From the NCBI GenBank assembly GCA_900474095.1, contig UCOA01000119.1, forward strand, positions 1 to 60,958: a stretch of 60,958 bases of DNA, in the 5' to 3' direction. The stretch comes from Hyphomicrobiales bacterium (lineage in GTDB: Bacteria; Pseudomonadota; Alphaproteobacteria; Rhizobiales; Rhizobiaceae). Shown here piece after piece: positions 33,601-42,656 of this stretch. The position numbers and the translations under genes are program-made. Below the pieces are notes generated by a model that was not told where the DNA came from, ran no database searches, and saw only the letters and a list, made by a program, of their open reading frames with translations. The stretch's first letter is position 1. Each line of letters opens with the position of its first letter.

Positions 33601-35187
33601 TCACAAAGCTTGTCTTTGAAGGATTTCGTCGGAATGGGACTGACGCAGAACATGTTTCTGCACCTTGCCGGAGGCCGTGCGTGGAATGGTCTCGACAAAG
33701 AGGATGCGGGCCGGGCGCTTGAAAGCGGCGAGCCGGGCCGCGCAATGACCGGCAACCTCGTCAACAGTTGCAGTCGCGCCGGGCCGCAGCACGATATAGG
33801 CAACGCCGCATTCGCCCCAACGGCTGTCGGGAACGCCGACCACCGCGGCATCGAGCACGTCCGGATGGCTTGCGAGCGCCGCTTCGACCTCGGCGGGGTA
33901 AACATTCTCGCCGCCGCTGATATACATGTCCTTCAGCCGGTCGACGACGTGGTAGAAGCCGTTGGCCTCGCGCCGGCCGAGATCGCCCGTGCGGTACCAG
34001 CCGTCGGCGAAGGCAGCGGCGGTTTCCAGCGGCTTGTTCCAGTAGCCGGGCGTCACCGCCGGCCCCCGCAGCCAGAGTTCGCCGATCTCGCCTTCCTTCG
34101 CATCATTGCCCTGTGCATCGACGATCCGAATGTCGAGCAACGGCGCCGGAAGACCAACGCTGCCGGGATTGTCCTTAACCGCGCGCCGGTCAATCGGCAC
34201 ATGCAGCACGGTTCCCGCCTCGCTCATGCCGTAACCATTGACCAGCGCCACGCCGTCGTCGAGATAGCTTTCGATCAATGCCTGCGCGAGCGGCGCGCCG
34301 CCGACGAACAGCGCGTGAAGGCCGGCCAGTGCCGCGGCGCTATAGGCGGGATCATCGCGCAGCGCGAGCGCGATCTGCGGCACGGCGAAATAGTGGGTAA
34401 TGGCAAGCTCCCGGTCGGCAAGCGCCGCGAGCGTCCTGGCCGGCGTGAAGCGGTCGGAGATGACGAGTGTGCCGCCCAGCATCAAGGTGGTGCGGGCAAC
34501 CGCGATCAGCCCGATCGTGTGGAAGAACGGCAGGTCGCACAGGGCAACCGAACCGGGGCCGATCTCTCCGACGAAGGAAAAATTGACGGCGGCGAAAAAG
34601 GCGTTGCGGCGGGTGATGATGACGCCCTTCGGCTGTCCCGTCGTGCCCGACGTATAGAGAAGGATGCAAGCCGCGTCGGCGCCGACGGGCACCGGTCCGG
34701 CCGGATGGCTTGCCTCGATCCGCGCGGCGAGACCCTCCGGCCCGTCGGTGGTCGACATCATCGTCATCTGCGGAACGGCGCCCGCAACGCTCGCCGCATA
34801 TGCCGCAAATTCCTCGTCATGGATCAAGAGAGCAGGCGTGCAATCGGCAAGGATTGGCCGAAGCTCGGCGGCATTGAGACGCCAGTTGAGCGGCACGTAA
34901 ACGGCGCCGACACGCTGGCAAGCAAAGGCAAGCACGATCGAATCGATGGAGTTGCGCGCCAGTATGGCGACACGCTGGCCGTTCCGCCGGAGACCAAACA
35001 CCCGGGTCAGGAAGCCTGCACAACGGGCAATGCGGGCATCGAGCCCGGCATAGGTAAGCTGGCGGCCGGTGGCGATCTCGAACAGGGCCGGGCGATCCGG
35101 TGCGACGCGGGCGCGATAAAGGATCGGATCGTCCTGAACTAGCCCACAATCTGTCGGCGAAGCCATCCCGAAAAAGGATTCTGCCAT
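33601..35187 (-). CDS. Hydroxycinnamate (feruloyl/coumaroyl)-CoA synthetase, AMP-binding family
   Basis: The 528-residue enzyme has the AMP-binding motif [25 protein letters not shown], the hinge YRTGDLGR and the C-terminal lysine in RTASGKVQK. The class is certain; the hydroxycinnamate substrate is inferred from the HCHL gene next to it. GGGAGGAAAAA precedes the ATG at 35187. It is the first gene of the operon and its promoter region carries an inverted repeat facing the divergent marR gene. Confidence 0.88.
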   Translation of the reverse strand: MAESFFGMASPTDCGLVQDDPILYRARVAPDRPALFEIATGRQLTYAGLDARIARCAGFLTRVFGLRRNGQRVAILARNSIDSIVLAFACQRVGAVYVPLNWRLNAAELRPILADCTPALLIHDEEFAAYAASVAGAVPQMTMMSTTDGPEGLAARIEASHPAGPVPVGADAACILLYTSGTTGQPKGVIITRRNAFFAAVNFSFVGEIGPGSVALCDLPFFHTIGLIAVARTTLMLGGTLVISDRFTPARTLAALADRELAITHYFAVPQIALALRDDPAYSAAALAGLHALFVGGAPLAQALIESYLDDGVALVNGYGMSEAGTVLHVPIDRRAVKDNPGSVGLPAPLLDIRIVDAQGNDAKEGEIGELWLRGPAVTPGYWNKPLETAAAFADGWYRTGDLGRREANGFYHVVDRLKDMYISGGENVYPAEVEAALASHPDVLDAAVVGVPDSRWGECGVAYIVLRPGATATVDEVAGHCAARLAAFKRPARILFVETIPRTASGKVQKHVLRQSHSDEILQRQAL

Positions 35188-35233
35188 TTTTTCCTCCCAT
35201 GCCCGCCACCCCTCCGTGGCAGGCATCTACTTT

Positions 35234-35248
35234 GTATGTAACACATAC
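35234..35248. promoter_or_regulatory. Candidate MarR operator
   Basis: GTATGT-AAC-ACATAC is a perfect inverted repeat 46 bases upstream of the synthetase start codon, in the gap shared with the divergent marR gene. Length and symmetry fit a MarR dimer. Hydroxycinnamoyl-CoA thioesters are known ligands of regulators in such places (HcaR/CouR/FerR types). Confidence 0.5.
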
Positions 35249-35378
35249 TAATATTTTTTGGACGGAATGCAAGCGTCTGCGGGATGCAGCCCGGAAATAT
35301 TCCCGGTCGTCGCGATAAGTTATTGACGAACCCGCTGATTTTGATGGTTATGATGCCTGGCGAGGCAAGGGCGAACCA

Positions 35379-35864
35379 ATGAGCAAAAAACCACCGCAGG
35401 ACGATGTCGAGAGCGATGGCGCGCACCCGGCGCCGGGGCTCAACGTCGGCCGGCTGGGCGATCTGCTTGGGTTTCATCTGCGCATGGCGCATGTCGCTAT
35501 CTACCGTGATTTTGCCGACACCATGGCGGAACTCGCCCTGACACAGAAGCAACTCGCGGTGATGGAGCTGATCGCGGCCAATCCGGGCACTTCGCAAGTC
35601 GACCTCGCCCATACGCTCGGAACCGACCGGGCGACGATGATGGCACTCGTCAATCGGCTGGCAGCGCGCGACCTGATCGAGCGCCGCCCCTCCTCAGCAG
35701 ACCGCCGGCGTCAGGAGCTTCACCTGACCAAGCCAGGACGCGCGGTGCTGACCCGGGCGCGCAAGCTCATCGACATCCATGAACAGCGTTTCATGAATCT
35801 CTTTTCGCTTGCCGAAATGGACGCGCTACTGGTCGCTCTGAAACGGATATATGAAGAGCGCTGA
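35379..35864 (+). CDS. MarR family regulator of the hydroxycinnamate operon
   Basis: The 161-residue protein has the MarR winged helix (AVMELIAANPGTSQVDLAHTLGTDRATMMALVNRLAARDLIERR, then SADRRRQELHLT). It is divergent from the synthetase-HCHL-alcohol dehydrogenase-aldehyde dehydrogenase operon across a 191-bp gap with an inverted repeat, so it is the likely local repressor. The effector is probably a hydroxycinnamoyl-CoA by analogy. Confidence 0.88.
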   Translation: MSKKPPQDDVESDGAHPAPGLNVGRLGDLLGFHLRMAHVAIYRDFADTMAELALTQKQLAVMELIAANPGTSQVDLAHTLGTDRATMMALVNRLAARDLIERRPSSADRRRQELHLTKPGRAVLTRARKLIDIHEQRFMNLFSLAEMDALLVALKRIYEER

Positions 35865-36067
35865 CCGGTCCTGAAGCTGTGCTGTATGTCGACACGGCGA
35901 TCCTCGTCCTGAATCATATGTCGGCAGAATCGAATTTTATCGACACGTCACGCCGACCTGTCGTCCCCATCGACATATCGGAACAATGTGTCGGCTTCGG
36001 CGTGGCCTATCTGCAGGCGCAGCCGCGGGCGGCAACGGGTGCGCGCCGGCCCCCTATAACGCTCGGT

Positions 36068-36544
36068 TCAAAGCCTTTGCAGCAAGGCGCGGTTGATGGT
36101 TTTGGGCGGCTCGCTGCGCAGGACAAGCGACGTCGTCACCGCCCCGTATCTGGCGATCGTATCGACGATCGTCTCCAGTTCTCCCGGCGTCGGAACCAGC
36201 ACCTTCAGGAGAAAGCAATCCTCACCGGTCAGGCGCAGAACCTCCATGACGTGCGGCATTTCGGAGAAGAGCTTGAGGCAGGCGCGAATATGCTCATGTG
36301 TTGTGCGCAGGCGAATGACCGCCATCACTCCGAGCCCGAGGGCCGCCGCATCGATGCGTGCCGCGTAGCCGGAGATGATGCCCTTCTCCTCCAGTCGCTT
36401 GACCCGCTCCGACGTCGCCGGCTGGGAAAGGCCAACCCTGCGCCCCAGCTCCGAAATCGCAATGCGCCCGTTCTCCTGCATCACTTCGATAATCGCGATG
36501 TCGGTCGGATCGAGGACGGATCGGTCCGTTTCGGCAGTTCCCAT
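36068..36544 (-). CDS. Lrp/AsnC family transcriptional regulator
   Basis: The 158-residue protein has an N-terminal helix-turn-helix (IAISELGRRVGLSQPATSERVKRLEEKGIISGY) and the C-terminal RAM ligand/oligomer domain (VMAVIRLRTTHEHI, VLRLTGEDCFLLKV). It probably responds to an amino acid. AAGGTGAAAC precedes the ATG. No regulated partner gene is adjacent; about 200 bases on the left hold no gene. Confidence 0.88.
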   Translation of the reverse strand: MGTAETDRSVLDPTDIAIIEVMQENGRIAISELGRRVGLSQPATSERVKRLEEKGIISGYAARIDAAALGLGVMAVIRLRTTHEHIRACLKLFSEMPHVMEVLRLTGEDCFLLKVLVPTPGELETIVDTIARYGAVTTSLVLRSEPPKTINRALLQRL

Positions 36545-36597
36545 GTTTCACCTTCAATCCATCGGCAATCGGCAGCGCATTCCGATGAGTTTTCATT

Positions 36598-36752
36598 CAA
36601 AACCGGCCGCATGTCCATCATCCTTGCACCGGAGCCGGATGATTTCAGGTCGACTCGACCTGAAATCCGAGTCCGCCTCTTATCGAAAAGAAATCAGAGC
36701 GGGATGTCGCCGAAAAGCGCGCACACTTTTCGGCATCCCATTCTGGTCCAGA
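36598..36752. repeat. Composite palindromic intergenic repeat
   Basis: GATTTCAGGTCGA and TCGACCTGAAATC form an adjacent palindrome. CGGGATGTCGCCGAAAAG and CTTTTCGGCATCCCATTCT form a second, imperfect one. The layout and motifs are familiar from rhizobial intergenic repeats. It ends just ahead of the hydrolase gene. Confidence 0.6.
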
Positions 36753-36769
36753 TGTTTCAAGGAGAGACC

Positions 36770-37318
36770 ATGACGGACATCATCATTCTGCCGGGGATCG
36801 GCGGATCGGGCGAAAGCCACTGGCAAACGCATTGGGAAAAGACCGATCCGCGGATGCGGCGCTTTCGGCCGGCGGATTGGGACCTGCCGGACCTCAAGGA
36901 CTGGATTGCGGCGCTGGAGCGCGGGGTGAAGCTGTCGGCGGTTCCGCCGTTGCTGGTGGCGCACAGCCTCGCCTGCCTTCTTGTCGCACATTGGCAGCAG
37001 GCTTCGGCTCTGCCCGTCGCCGGAGCATTTCTGGTCGCGGTTCCCGATCCCCGCGCGCAAGCCTTCCCGCCGGAAGCATGCGACTTCATCGACCCGCCAG
37101 CCGGTCCATTACGCATGCCGTCGTTAATCGTTGCCAGCAGCAACGATCCTTTCGGCACCCCGAGCTATGCGAGGAAACGGGCAAAAGCGTGGGGGAGCGA
37201 CCTCGTCGACATCGGCGCGGCCGGTCACGTCAACGGCCAAAGCGGCCTCGGCGACTGGCCGGATGGCAAGAACCTCTTGACTGCGTTCGCCGTCGGGCTT
37301 GCGCCGTCGCGTGGCTGA
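36770..37318 (+). CDS. RBBP9/YdeN-type serine hydrolase
   Basis: The 182-residue alpha/beta hydrolase starts MTDIIILPGIGGSGESHWQ, as the family does, has the nucleophile Ser in VAHSLACLLVAHW (Ala in place of the usual first Gly) and the His in GAAGHVNGQSGLGDWP. The substrate is unknown. The reading frame is open far upstream, but AAGGAGAGACC before the ATG at 36770 and the family N-terminus settle the start. It shares a bidirectional terminator with sodB. Confidence 0.85.
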   Translation: MTDIIILPGIGGSGESHWQTHWEKTDPRMRRFRPADWDLPDLKDWIAALERGVKLSAVPPLLVAHSLACLLVAHWQQASALPVAGAFLVAVPDPRAQAFPPEACDFIDPPAGPLRMPSLIVASSNDPFGTPSYARKRAKAWGSDLVDIGAAGHVNGQSGLGDWPDGKNLLTAFAVGLAPSRG

Positions 37319-37325
37319 TTGCAAC

Positions 37326-37353
37326 AAAAAACCCGGCATCGCTGCCGGGTTTT
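37326..37353. terminator. Bidirectional intrinsic terminator
   Basis: AACCCGGCA-TCGC-TGCCGGGTT forms a 9-bp stem flanked by an A tract on the left and a TTTT run on the right, so it works for the hydrolase gene on the plus strand and for sodB on the minus strand. Confidence 0.88.
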
Positions 37354-37375
37354 GTGGTCATCGCAAGGGAAAAGC

Positions 37376-37975
37376 TTATGCGGTGGCTTCGTAGAGCTCG
37401 AGCACGTAGTCCCAGTTGATCAGGCTGTCGACGAAAGCTTCGAGGTACTTCGGACGGGCGTTGCGGTAGTCGATGTAGTAGGAATGTTCCCAGACATCGA
37501 CGCCCAGGATCGGGGAAGCGCCGTGAACCAGCGGGTTTTCGCCGTTGGGGGTCTTGGAGATTTCGAGCTTGCCGTTCTTGACCGAGAGCCATGCCCAGCC
37601 GGAGCCGAACTGGCCGGCGCCGGCAGCGATGAAATCGGCACGGAACTTGTCGTAGCCGCCGAGGTCGGACTTGATCGCCGCGTCGAGCTTGGCCGGAAGC
37701 GCGGTGCCGCCGCCGCCCTTCTTCATCCACTTCCAGAAGTGCACATGGTTGTAGTGCTGGCCGGCATTGTTGAACAGCGGCTGGTTGGTGCCGTAGGACT
37801 TCTTGACGATTTCTTCCAGCGACAGGCCGGCGAGACCAGCTTCCTCGGCAAGCTTGTTGCCGTTGGTTACGTAAGCGAGGTGATGCTTGTCGTGGTGATA
37901 CTCGAGCGTTTCGCGCGACATGTACGGCGTGAGCGCGTCGTAGTCGTAAGGCAGGTTCGGCAATTCGAAAGCCAT
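37376..37975 (-). CDS. sodB: Superoxide dismutase, Fe/Mn type
   Basis: The 199-residue enzyme shows the metal ligands in ETLEYHHDKHHLAYV, NNAGQHYNHVHFW and DVWEHSYYIDY. The outer-sphere Gln is in the helix FNNAGQHYNH and the later position reads PNGENPL, which is the iron-type pattern; rhizobial relatives can be cambialistic. It converts superoxide to peroxide and oxygen in the cytoplasm. GAGGAGATACC precedes the ATG. It is monocistronic, with a strong terminator. Confidence 0.94.
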   Translation of the reverse strand: MAFELPNLPYDYDALTPYMSRETLEYHHDKHHLAYVTNGNKLAEEAGLAGLSLEEIVKKSYGTNQPLFNNAGQHYNHVHFWKWMKKGGGGTALPAKLDAAIKSDLGGYDKFRADFIAAGAGQFGSGWAWLSVKNGKLEISKTPNGENPLVHGASPILGVDVWEHSYYIDYRNARPKYLEAFVDSLINWDYVLELYEATA

Positions 37976-38231
37976 GATGGTATCTCCTCTTCGTGGCGGG
38001 GTCCATGAAAGCCGGGTTGGAATTCATGAAAGAAATCGGTGAGGCGGAACATAGGGACCACCGCGGAAACAGGCAACCGCCGCCATGCCAAATTTCGCTA
38101 CAGGCATGGAAAATACTTTCGCCGACGGAATGTTCCATCTTCCGCCACAGGCACGACAAACCTGTTGACGTCAACACGGCAACTCGTCATGCCCGACAGC
38201 AGTGGTTTTACGTGCCAAAGGAGAATTGCAC

Positions 38232-39122
38232 ATGTTGTTCCATGGCCTGTCCGCCTTTCCGATCACGCCCGCCGACCCTCGTGGACGCGTCGATATCGAT
38301 GCCCTGAACAGCCTTGTTCGGCGTATCGACGAAGCTGGCGCCGAATCCGTCGGACTGCTTGGTAGCACCGGCTCCTACATGTATCTCAACCGTGAGGAGA
38401 AACGGCGGGCCATAGAGGCGGCCGTCGATTGCCTCGGTGGACGCACCCCCGTCATCGTTGGCGTCGGTTCCTTGCGCACGGATCAGTCGATCGCCCTTGC
38501 GCAGGACGCAAGGGATGCAGGCGCGCAGGGACTTCTGCTTGCGCCTGTGTCCTACACACCGCTTGGGGATGACGAAGTCTTTGAGCACTTCGCCGCGGTG
38601 GCGACCGCGACAGACCTTCCCCTTTGCGTCTACAACAATCCCGGAACAACGCATTTTTCCGTCAGCAATACGCTTCTGAGGCGCCTCGCCGGTGTTGCCA
38701 ATATCGTTGCCGTGAAAAATCCGGCGCTCCCGGCTGCGGACATGGTTGCCGCTCATCGCGCGACGCAAAGCGCGGTTCCCGCCGATTTCGCGATCGGCTA
38801 CAGCGGCGACTGGCTGGTGGCCGACGCCATCCTGTCGGGGGGCGTTGCCTGGTACAGCGTCATCGCTGGGCTGCTGCCGGAGCCGGCCGTCAAGCTGATG
38901 CGGGCAGCGCAGGCCGGTGACCGCGCCGAGACGCAACGCATCAGCGCGCTTTTCGAGCCGCTCTGGGCACTGTTTCGCGAATTGAGCAGCTACCGCGTCG
39001 TTCACGCCGCGGCAAACCTGCTCGACCTCAGCCGCTTCGACCCACCGCGGCCGATCCTGCCGCTTTCGCCGGCCGATCGGCAAAGGGTGACGGCGGCGCT
39101 CGACGCATTGTCGTCGGTATAA
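38232..39122 (+). CDS. DapA-like dihydrodipicolinate synthase family aldolase
   Basis: The 296-residue TIM-barrel protein has the Schiff-base Lys in NIVAVKNPALP, the Tyr in LCVYNNPGTT and GLLGSTGSYMYLNREEK near the N-terminus. The family includes DapA and several pyruvate- or keto-acid-dependent lyases. A housekeeping dapA is expected elsewhere, so this is probably a catabolic or accessory member. AAAGGAGAATTGCAC precedes the ATG at 38232. Confidence 0.83.
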   Translation: MLFHGLSAFPITPADPRGRVDIDALNSLVRRIDEAGAESVGLLGSTGSYMYLNREEKRRAIEAAVDCLGGRTPVIVGVGSLRTDQSIALAQDARDAGAQGLLLAPVSYTPLGDDEVFEHFAAVATATDLPLCVYNNPGTTHFSVSNTLLRRLAGVANIVAVKNPALPAADMVAAHRATQSAVPADFAIGYSGDWLVADAILSGGVAWYSVIAGLLPEPAVKLMRAAQAGDRAETQRISALFEPLWALFRELSSYRVVHAAANLLDLSRFDPPRPILPLSPADRQRVTAALDALSSV

Positions 39123-39340
39123 CCTTCGCCGCGGATGCGTTTGGCGGGAGGCAGTTGCCCGGTTGAGCGGATGCAGCTTCTGATTTCGATTGCGCAAAAG
39201 CTTTGGAAATATAAGCTCTGTCGCGTCAGGATAGACATCGCTTGGTGCGAGCGATCCGGTCGCAGTCGTTTCAGGCGTACGCATATTTCATTCTTCATTC
39301 CGGCATTCGAAGTTCGTTCAATCTCGCGAGGGGAATTTCC

Positions 39341-39847
39341 ATGGCCAATCCATTGTCCACGCTTGGCATTATCCATACCGTCATCAGCGTCGTGCCTGTC
39401 GTCGCCGGCCTCTACGGTTTTTCGAAATACCGGGCGATCCTTCCGAAAACCGATTCAGGGCGGATCTACGTCATCACGCTCATTCTTTCGGCTCTGACCT
39501 CCTTCGGCTTGTCGAGCACCGGCGGCTTTAATGCGGGCCATGCGATCGGCATCATGGCGATCCTCGCGGTCGCCTTCTCGCTGATCATCTCCAGGCTCGG
39601 CTGGTTCGGCCGTCTCAATCGCTATCTGCAGGCGCTGTCGATGTCGTTCACCTTCTTCCTGCTGCTCGTGCCGGGGATCAACGAGACGCTGTCGCGCGTG
39701 CCGCCTTCCAACCCTATCGGCAATGGCCCGGACTCGAGCCCCGTGCAGACGGTGACGGCCATTTGGGCGGTGATCTTCCTGATCGGCATCTGTCTTCAGG
39801 CCTGGACGATGCACCGCCGTTCCGGAGCGTCCGCGCTGCCGGCGTGA
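39341..39847 (+). CDS. Integral membrane protein, four predicted helices
   Basis: The 168-residue protein has hydrophobic segments at about residues 7-25, 42-58, 66-85 and 138-156, with a small loop LSRVPPSNPIGNGPDSSP before the last helix. The family was not recognised with certainty. GAGGGGAATTTCC precedes the ATG. The 218 bases upstream carry no gene and presumably its promoter. Confidence 0.65.
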   Translation: MANPLSTLGIIHTVISVVPVVAGLYGFSKYRAILPKTDSGRIYVITLILSALTSFGLSSTGGFNAGHAIGIMAILAVAFSLIISRLGWFGRLNRYLQALSMSFTFFLLLVPGINETLSRVPPSNPIGNGPDSSPVQTVTAIWAVIFLIGICLQAWTMHRRSGASALPA

Positions 39848-39928
39848 TTGCCCCGCCGGGGAAAAGATTGCAACGCAACAATTTTCATTGTGCATTGCAA
39901 TATGAACGTCCGTCGTTATTGTGACGGG

Positions 39929-40288
39929 ATGATGACAAAGACCTTTTTCAGACTGATTGCATGGGGGGTGCTGGCCGCACTTGTGTTTGTGACACTGTCG
40001 CCGATCGGATTTCGCCCTCACACGATAACCACTATCGGGCTGGATCGCGCGGCCGCCTTTTTCCTCGCGGGGGTCGTCTTTGCCGTCGCCTATCCCGGCA
40101 GGTGGATGTCGTTGGCGCTCTTTCTCGTCGCGGCGTCGTTCGGTATCGAAATCCTCCAGGAACTCTCCCCGACCCGGCACGCGCGGTTCGACGACGCCAC
40201 TGTCAAGGCCGTCGGTGCCCTGGCGGGTATCGTCGCGGGCAAGGTTGCCCTGAACGTCGGGCGCGGCATCGGCGCGCGTGCGGGGTAA
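39929..40288 (+). CDS. VanZ-like small membrane protein
   Basis: The 119-residue protein has the VanZ-type order of helices and segments: FVTLSPIGFRP, LDRAAAFFLAGVVFAVAYPGRW and FGIEILQELSPTRHARFDDATVKAVGALAG. VanZ-like proteins occur in envelope and antibiotic-tolerance settings, but the role here is unknown. Start choice is uncertain: the ATG pair at 39929/39932 is preferred, while 39902 is possible. Confidence 0.7.
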   Translation: MMTKTFFRLIAWGVLAALVFVTLSPIGFRPHTITTIGLDRAAAFFLAGVVFAVAYPGRWMSLALFLVAASFGIEILQELSPTRHARFDDATVKAVGALAGIVAGKVALNVGRGIGARAG

Positions 40289-40309
40289 CGGTTCACGCCG
40301 GGCCTGTGT

Positions 40310-41350
40310 CTAAAACCGCGTGATGACGCTGATCCCCAGATCCTGCGCCGTGTCCATCGTCATCAGTGCAGGAACGGCTTCTTCCAGGCTGATATGCCGG
40401 CCGATCAGCTTTTGCGGGTTGAGCTTGCCAGTTTCCAGCATCGCCATCATCGCCTCATAGCGCCAGGCCTGCATGCCGTGGCTGCCGTAGATTTCGAGCT
40501 CGTGGCCGATCACCTGCGCCATCGGGATCTGCGGCGCCGCATGTTCGCCGAGCATCAGGCCGATCTGCACGTGGCGGCCGCGACGGCGAAGGTTCTTGAT
40601 CGAGTTGAAGCAGGTAACGGGCGATCCGAGCGCGTCGATCGAGACATGGGCGCCGCCCTTGGTAATCTCCCGCACCGCTTCTGCGACATCGCCGGTGACG
40701 CTGCCGTCGATGGTGGCGACGGCTCCGACTTCGCGGGCGAAGGAGAGTTTCGTTTCGGAAATGTCGATGCCGATGACATTGGCGCCAAGCGCCGAGGCGA
40801 TCATGACCGCCGACAGGCCGACGCCGCCGCAACCATGCACCGCCACCCATTCGCCGCCGCGCACGCGGCCCTGATCAACGATGGCACGGAACGACGTAGC
40901 AAACCGGCAGCCGAGGCTGGCGGCGGTGGCGTAGTCGAGATTGTCGGGCAGATGCACAAGGTTCTGGTCGGCATAGTCGATTGCGACATATTCGGCGAAC
41001 GAGCCCCAATGGGTGAAGCCCGGCTGGAACTGGTTCGGACAAACCTGGGCGTTGCCGGAATGGCACTCGCCGCAGCGGCCGCAGCCCGAGACGAACGGCA
41101 CGGTCACCCGGTCGCCGACCTTGTAGCGCATCACGCCCTTACCCTTCGCGGCCACGGTGCCGGCCAGTTCATGCCCGGGCACATGCGGAAGCGAAATGTC
41201 CGGATCGTGGCCCATCCAGCCGTGCCAGTCGCTGCGGCAAAGCCCGGTCGCCTCGATCTTGATGACGACGCCGTCCTTGCTCGGAGTGGGATCCGGCAGC
41301 GTGCGGATATCGGGCGTCTTGCCGAAGGCGTCGTAATACATGGCTTTCAT
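40310..41350 (-). CDS. Zinc-dependent alcohol dehydrogenase (medium chain)
   Basis: The 346-residue enzyme has the catalytic-zinc segments [16 protein letters not shown] and [12 protein letters not shown], the structural cluster [15 protein letters not shown], and the cofactor site [17 protein letters not shown] followed by an acidic Asp (GIDIS), which suggests NAD. The substrate is not known. It is monocistronic and convergent with the VanZ-like gene. Confidence 0.87.
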   Translation of the reverse strand: MKAMYYDAFGKTPDIRTLPDPTPSKDGVVIKIEATGLCRSDWHGWMGHDPDISLPHVPGHELAGTVAAKGKGVMRYKVGDRVTVPFVSGCGRCGECHSGNAQVCPNQFQPGFTHWGSFAEYVAIDYADQNLVHLPDNLDYATAASLGCRFATSFRAIVDQGRVRGGEWVAVHGCGGVGLSAVMIASALGANVIGIDISETKLSFAREVGAVATIDGSVTGDVAEAVREITKGGAHVSIDALGSPVTCFNSIKNLRRRGRHVQIGLMLGEHAAPQIPMAQVIGHELEIYGSHGMQAWRYEAMMAMLETGKLNPQKLIGRHISLEEAVPALMTMDTAQDLGISVITRF

Positions 41351-41430
41351 TGCAGGGTCCCTTTTGTGACAGTCATACCAGTTCGGCGCAGGAGCGGATG
41401 CGGAAGTTGAACCTACCGTGAGATCGTGCC

Positions 41431-41585
41431 GCGTAAACCCCCCTCAGTTCACTGCGTGACATCTCCCCCACAAGGGGCGAGACTACCGCCGCCCTTGCGC
41501 CCTCCTGACATGGCAGCCAGTGAGGGAAAAGAACGATCTTCCCCTTGTGGGGGAGACGTCACGCGGTAACAGAGGGGGGTAAACG
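41431..41585. repeat. Large inverted repeat with ~50-bp arms (family C)
   Basis: The left arm (41431-41482) runs GCGTAAACCCCCCTCAGTTC then ACTGCGTGACATCTCCCCCA then CAAGGGG. The right arm (41535-41585) is its near reverse complement, CCCCTTGTGGGGGAGACGTC then ACGCGGTAACAGAGGGGGGT then AAACGC. About 52 bases lie between. It occupies most of the gap between the alcohol dehydrogenase gene and the aminotransferase gene. A partial relative is at 12560-12690. Confidence 0.75.
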
Positions 41586-41711
41586 CTCCTCAACGGCTTG
41601 ACTAGAGAGCGATCTCGATAATCGCCATGACTTTTTTTGATGGACTTATTTACCCCGTTTCTCGATTTTCCGGCTATTGCGGATATCAGAAACACAAAAC
41701 AGGAGACCGTC

Positions 41712-42602
41712 ATGGCCGTCGATACATCCCCGCGCAGCACCACCTGGACCTATGTCGACGGCGAGTGGATTTCCGGCAACCCGCCGCTGATCGGCCCGAC
41801 CTCACATGCAATGTGGCTCGGCTCGACGGTGTTCGACGGCGCCCGCTGGTTCGACGGCATCGCGCCGGATCTCGACCTGCATTGCCAGCGCGTCAATCGC
41901 TCGGCGCGGGCGCTCGGCCTGAAGCCCGTGGTGACGGCGGAGGACATAGAAAATCTGGCCTGGGAAGGGGTGAGGAAATTCGACGGCAAGACGGCGATCT
42001 ATATCAAGCCGATGTACTGGGGCGAGCATGGCATGCCCGGCAGCGTCGTTGCCGTCGATCCGGATTCGACCCGGTTCGCGCTCTGCCTGTTCGAAGCGCC
42101 CATGGGTGAAGGTCCGGGCGGCCAGACGCTGACTGTCTCCCCCTTCCGCCGCCCGACGATCGAATGCATGCCGACCGACGCCAAGGCCGGCTGCCTCTAC
42201 CCCAACAACGGCCGTATCCTGATCGAGGCGCGCCAGCGCGGCTTCTCGAACGCCCTCGCGCGCGACATGCTCGGCAACGTGGCCGAGACAGGCTCGTCCA
42301 ATGTCTTCATGGTCAAGGACGGCGTCGTCTTCACGCCGGCTGCCAACAAGACCTTCCTCGCCGGCATCACCCGCCTGCGTGTCATCGGCCTGCTGCGCGA
42401 TGCGGGCTTCGACGTGATCGAGACCACCCTGACGCTGTCCGATTTCGAAAGCGCCGACGAAATCTTCACCTCCGGCAACTATTCCAAGGTCGTCCCCGTC
42501 ACCCGCCTCGAAGACCGCGACCTCCAGCCCGGCCCGATCGCCGCCAAGGCGAAGGACCTGTACATGGACTGGGCGCACTCGGCGGGCAGGCAGGATTTGT
42601 GA
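41712..42602 (+). CDS. Branched-chain-aminotransferase-like class IV PLP enzyme
   Basis: The 296-residue protein has the class IV aminotransferase layout: SHAMWLGSTVFDGARWFDG near the N-terminus, the PLP Lys in PTDAKAGCLYPNNGRIL, and NVAETGSSNVFMVKDGVVFTP. It is of the IlvE-like group. The ATG at 41712 has CAGGAGACCGTC before it. A one-mismatch copy of its last 36 coding bases before the final codons lies 0.77 kb downstream. Confidence 0.87.
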   Translation: MAVDTSPRSTTWTYVDGEWISGNPPLIGPTSHAMWLGSTVFDGARWFDGIAPDLDLHCQRVNRSARALGLKPVVTAEDIENLAWEGVRKFDGKTAIYIKPMYWGEHGMPGSVVAVDPDSTRFALCLFEAPMGEGPGGQTLTVSPFRRPTIECMPTDAKAGCLYPNNGRILIEARQRGFSNALARDMLGNVAETGSSNVFMVKDGVVFTPAANKTFLAGITRLRVIGLLRDAGFDVIETTLTLSDFESADEIFTSGNYSKVVPVTRLEDRDLQPGPIAAKAKDLYMDWAHSAGRQDL

Positions 42603-42656
42603 TTTGACCGGAGCCTGATCAGCGATTGAACAAAATAATTGGAGCAGCTTGAAATA

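Noticed and set aside
32449..35142. An 897-codon plus-strand open frame opposite the hydroxycinnamate operon
   Set aside because: It is antisense to three clearly assigned genes with strong motifs and ribosome sites. Its content (Arg-, Ala- and His-rich, no domains) is typical of a GC-rich shadow frame.
41400..41600. The large inverted repeat as an insertion sequence
   Set aside because: There is no transposase and the centre is only about 52 bases; it fits a small palindromic repeat better.
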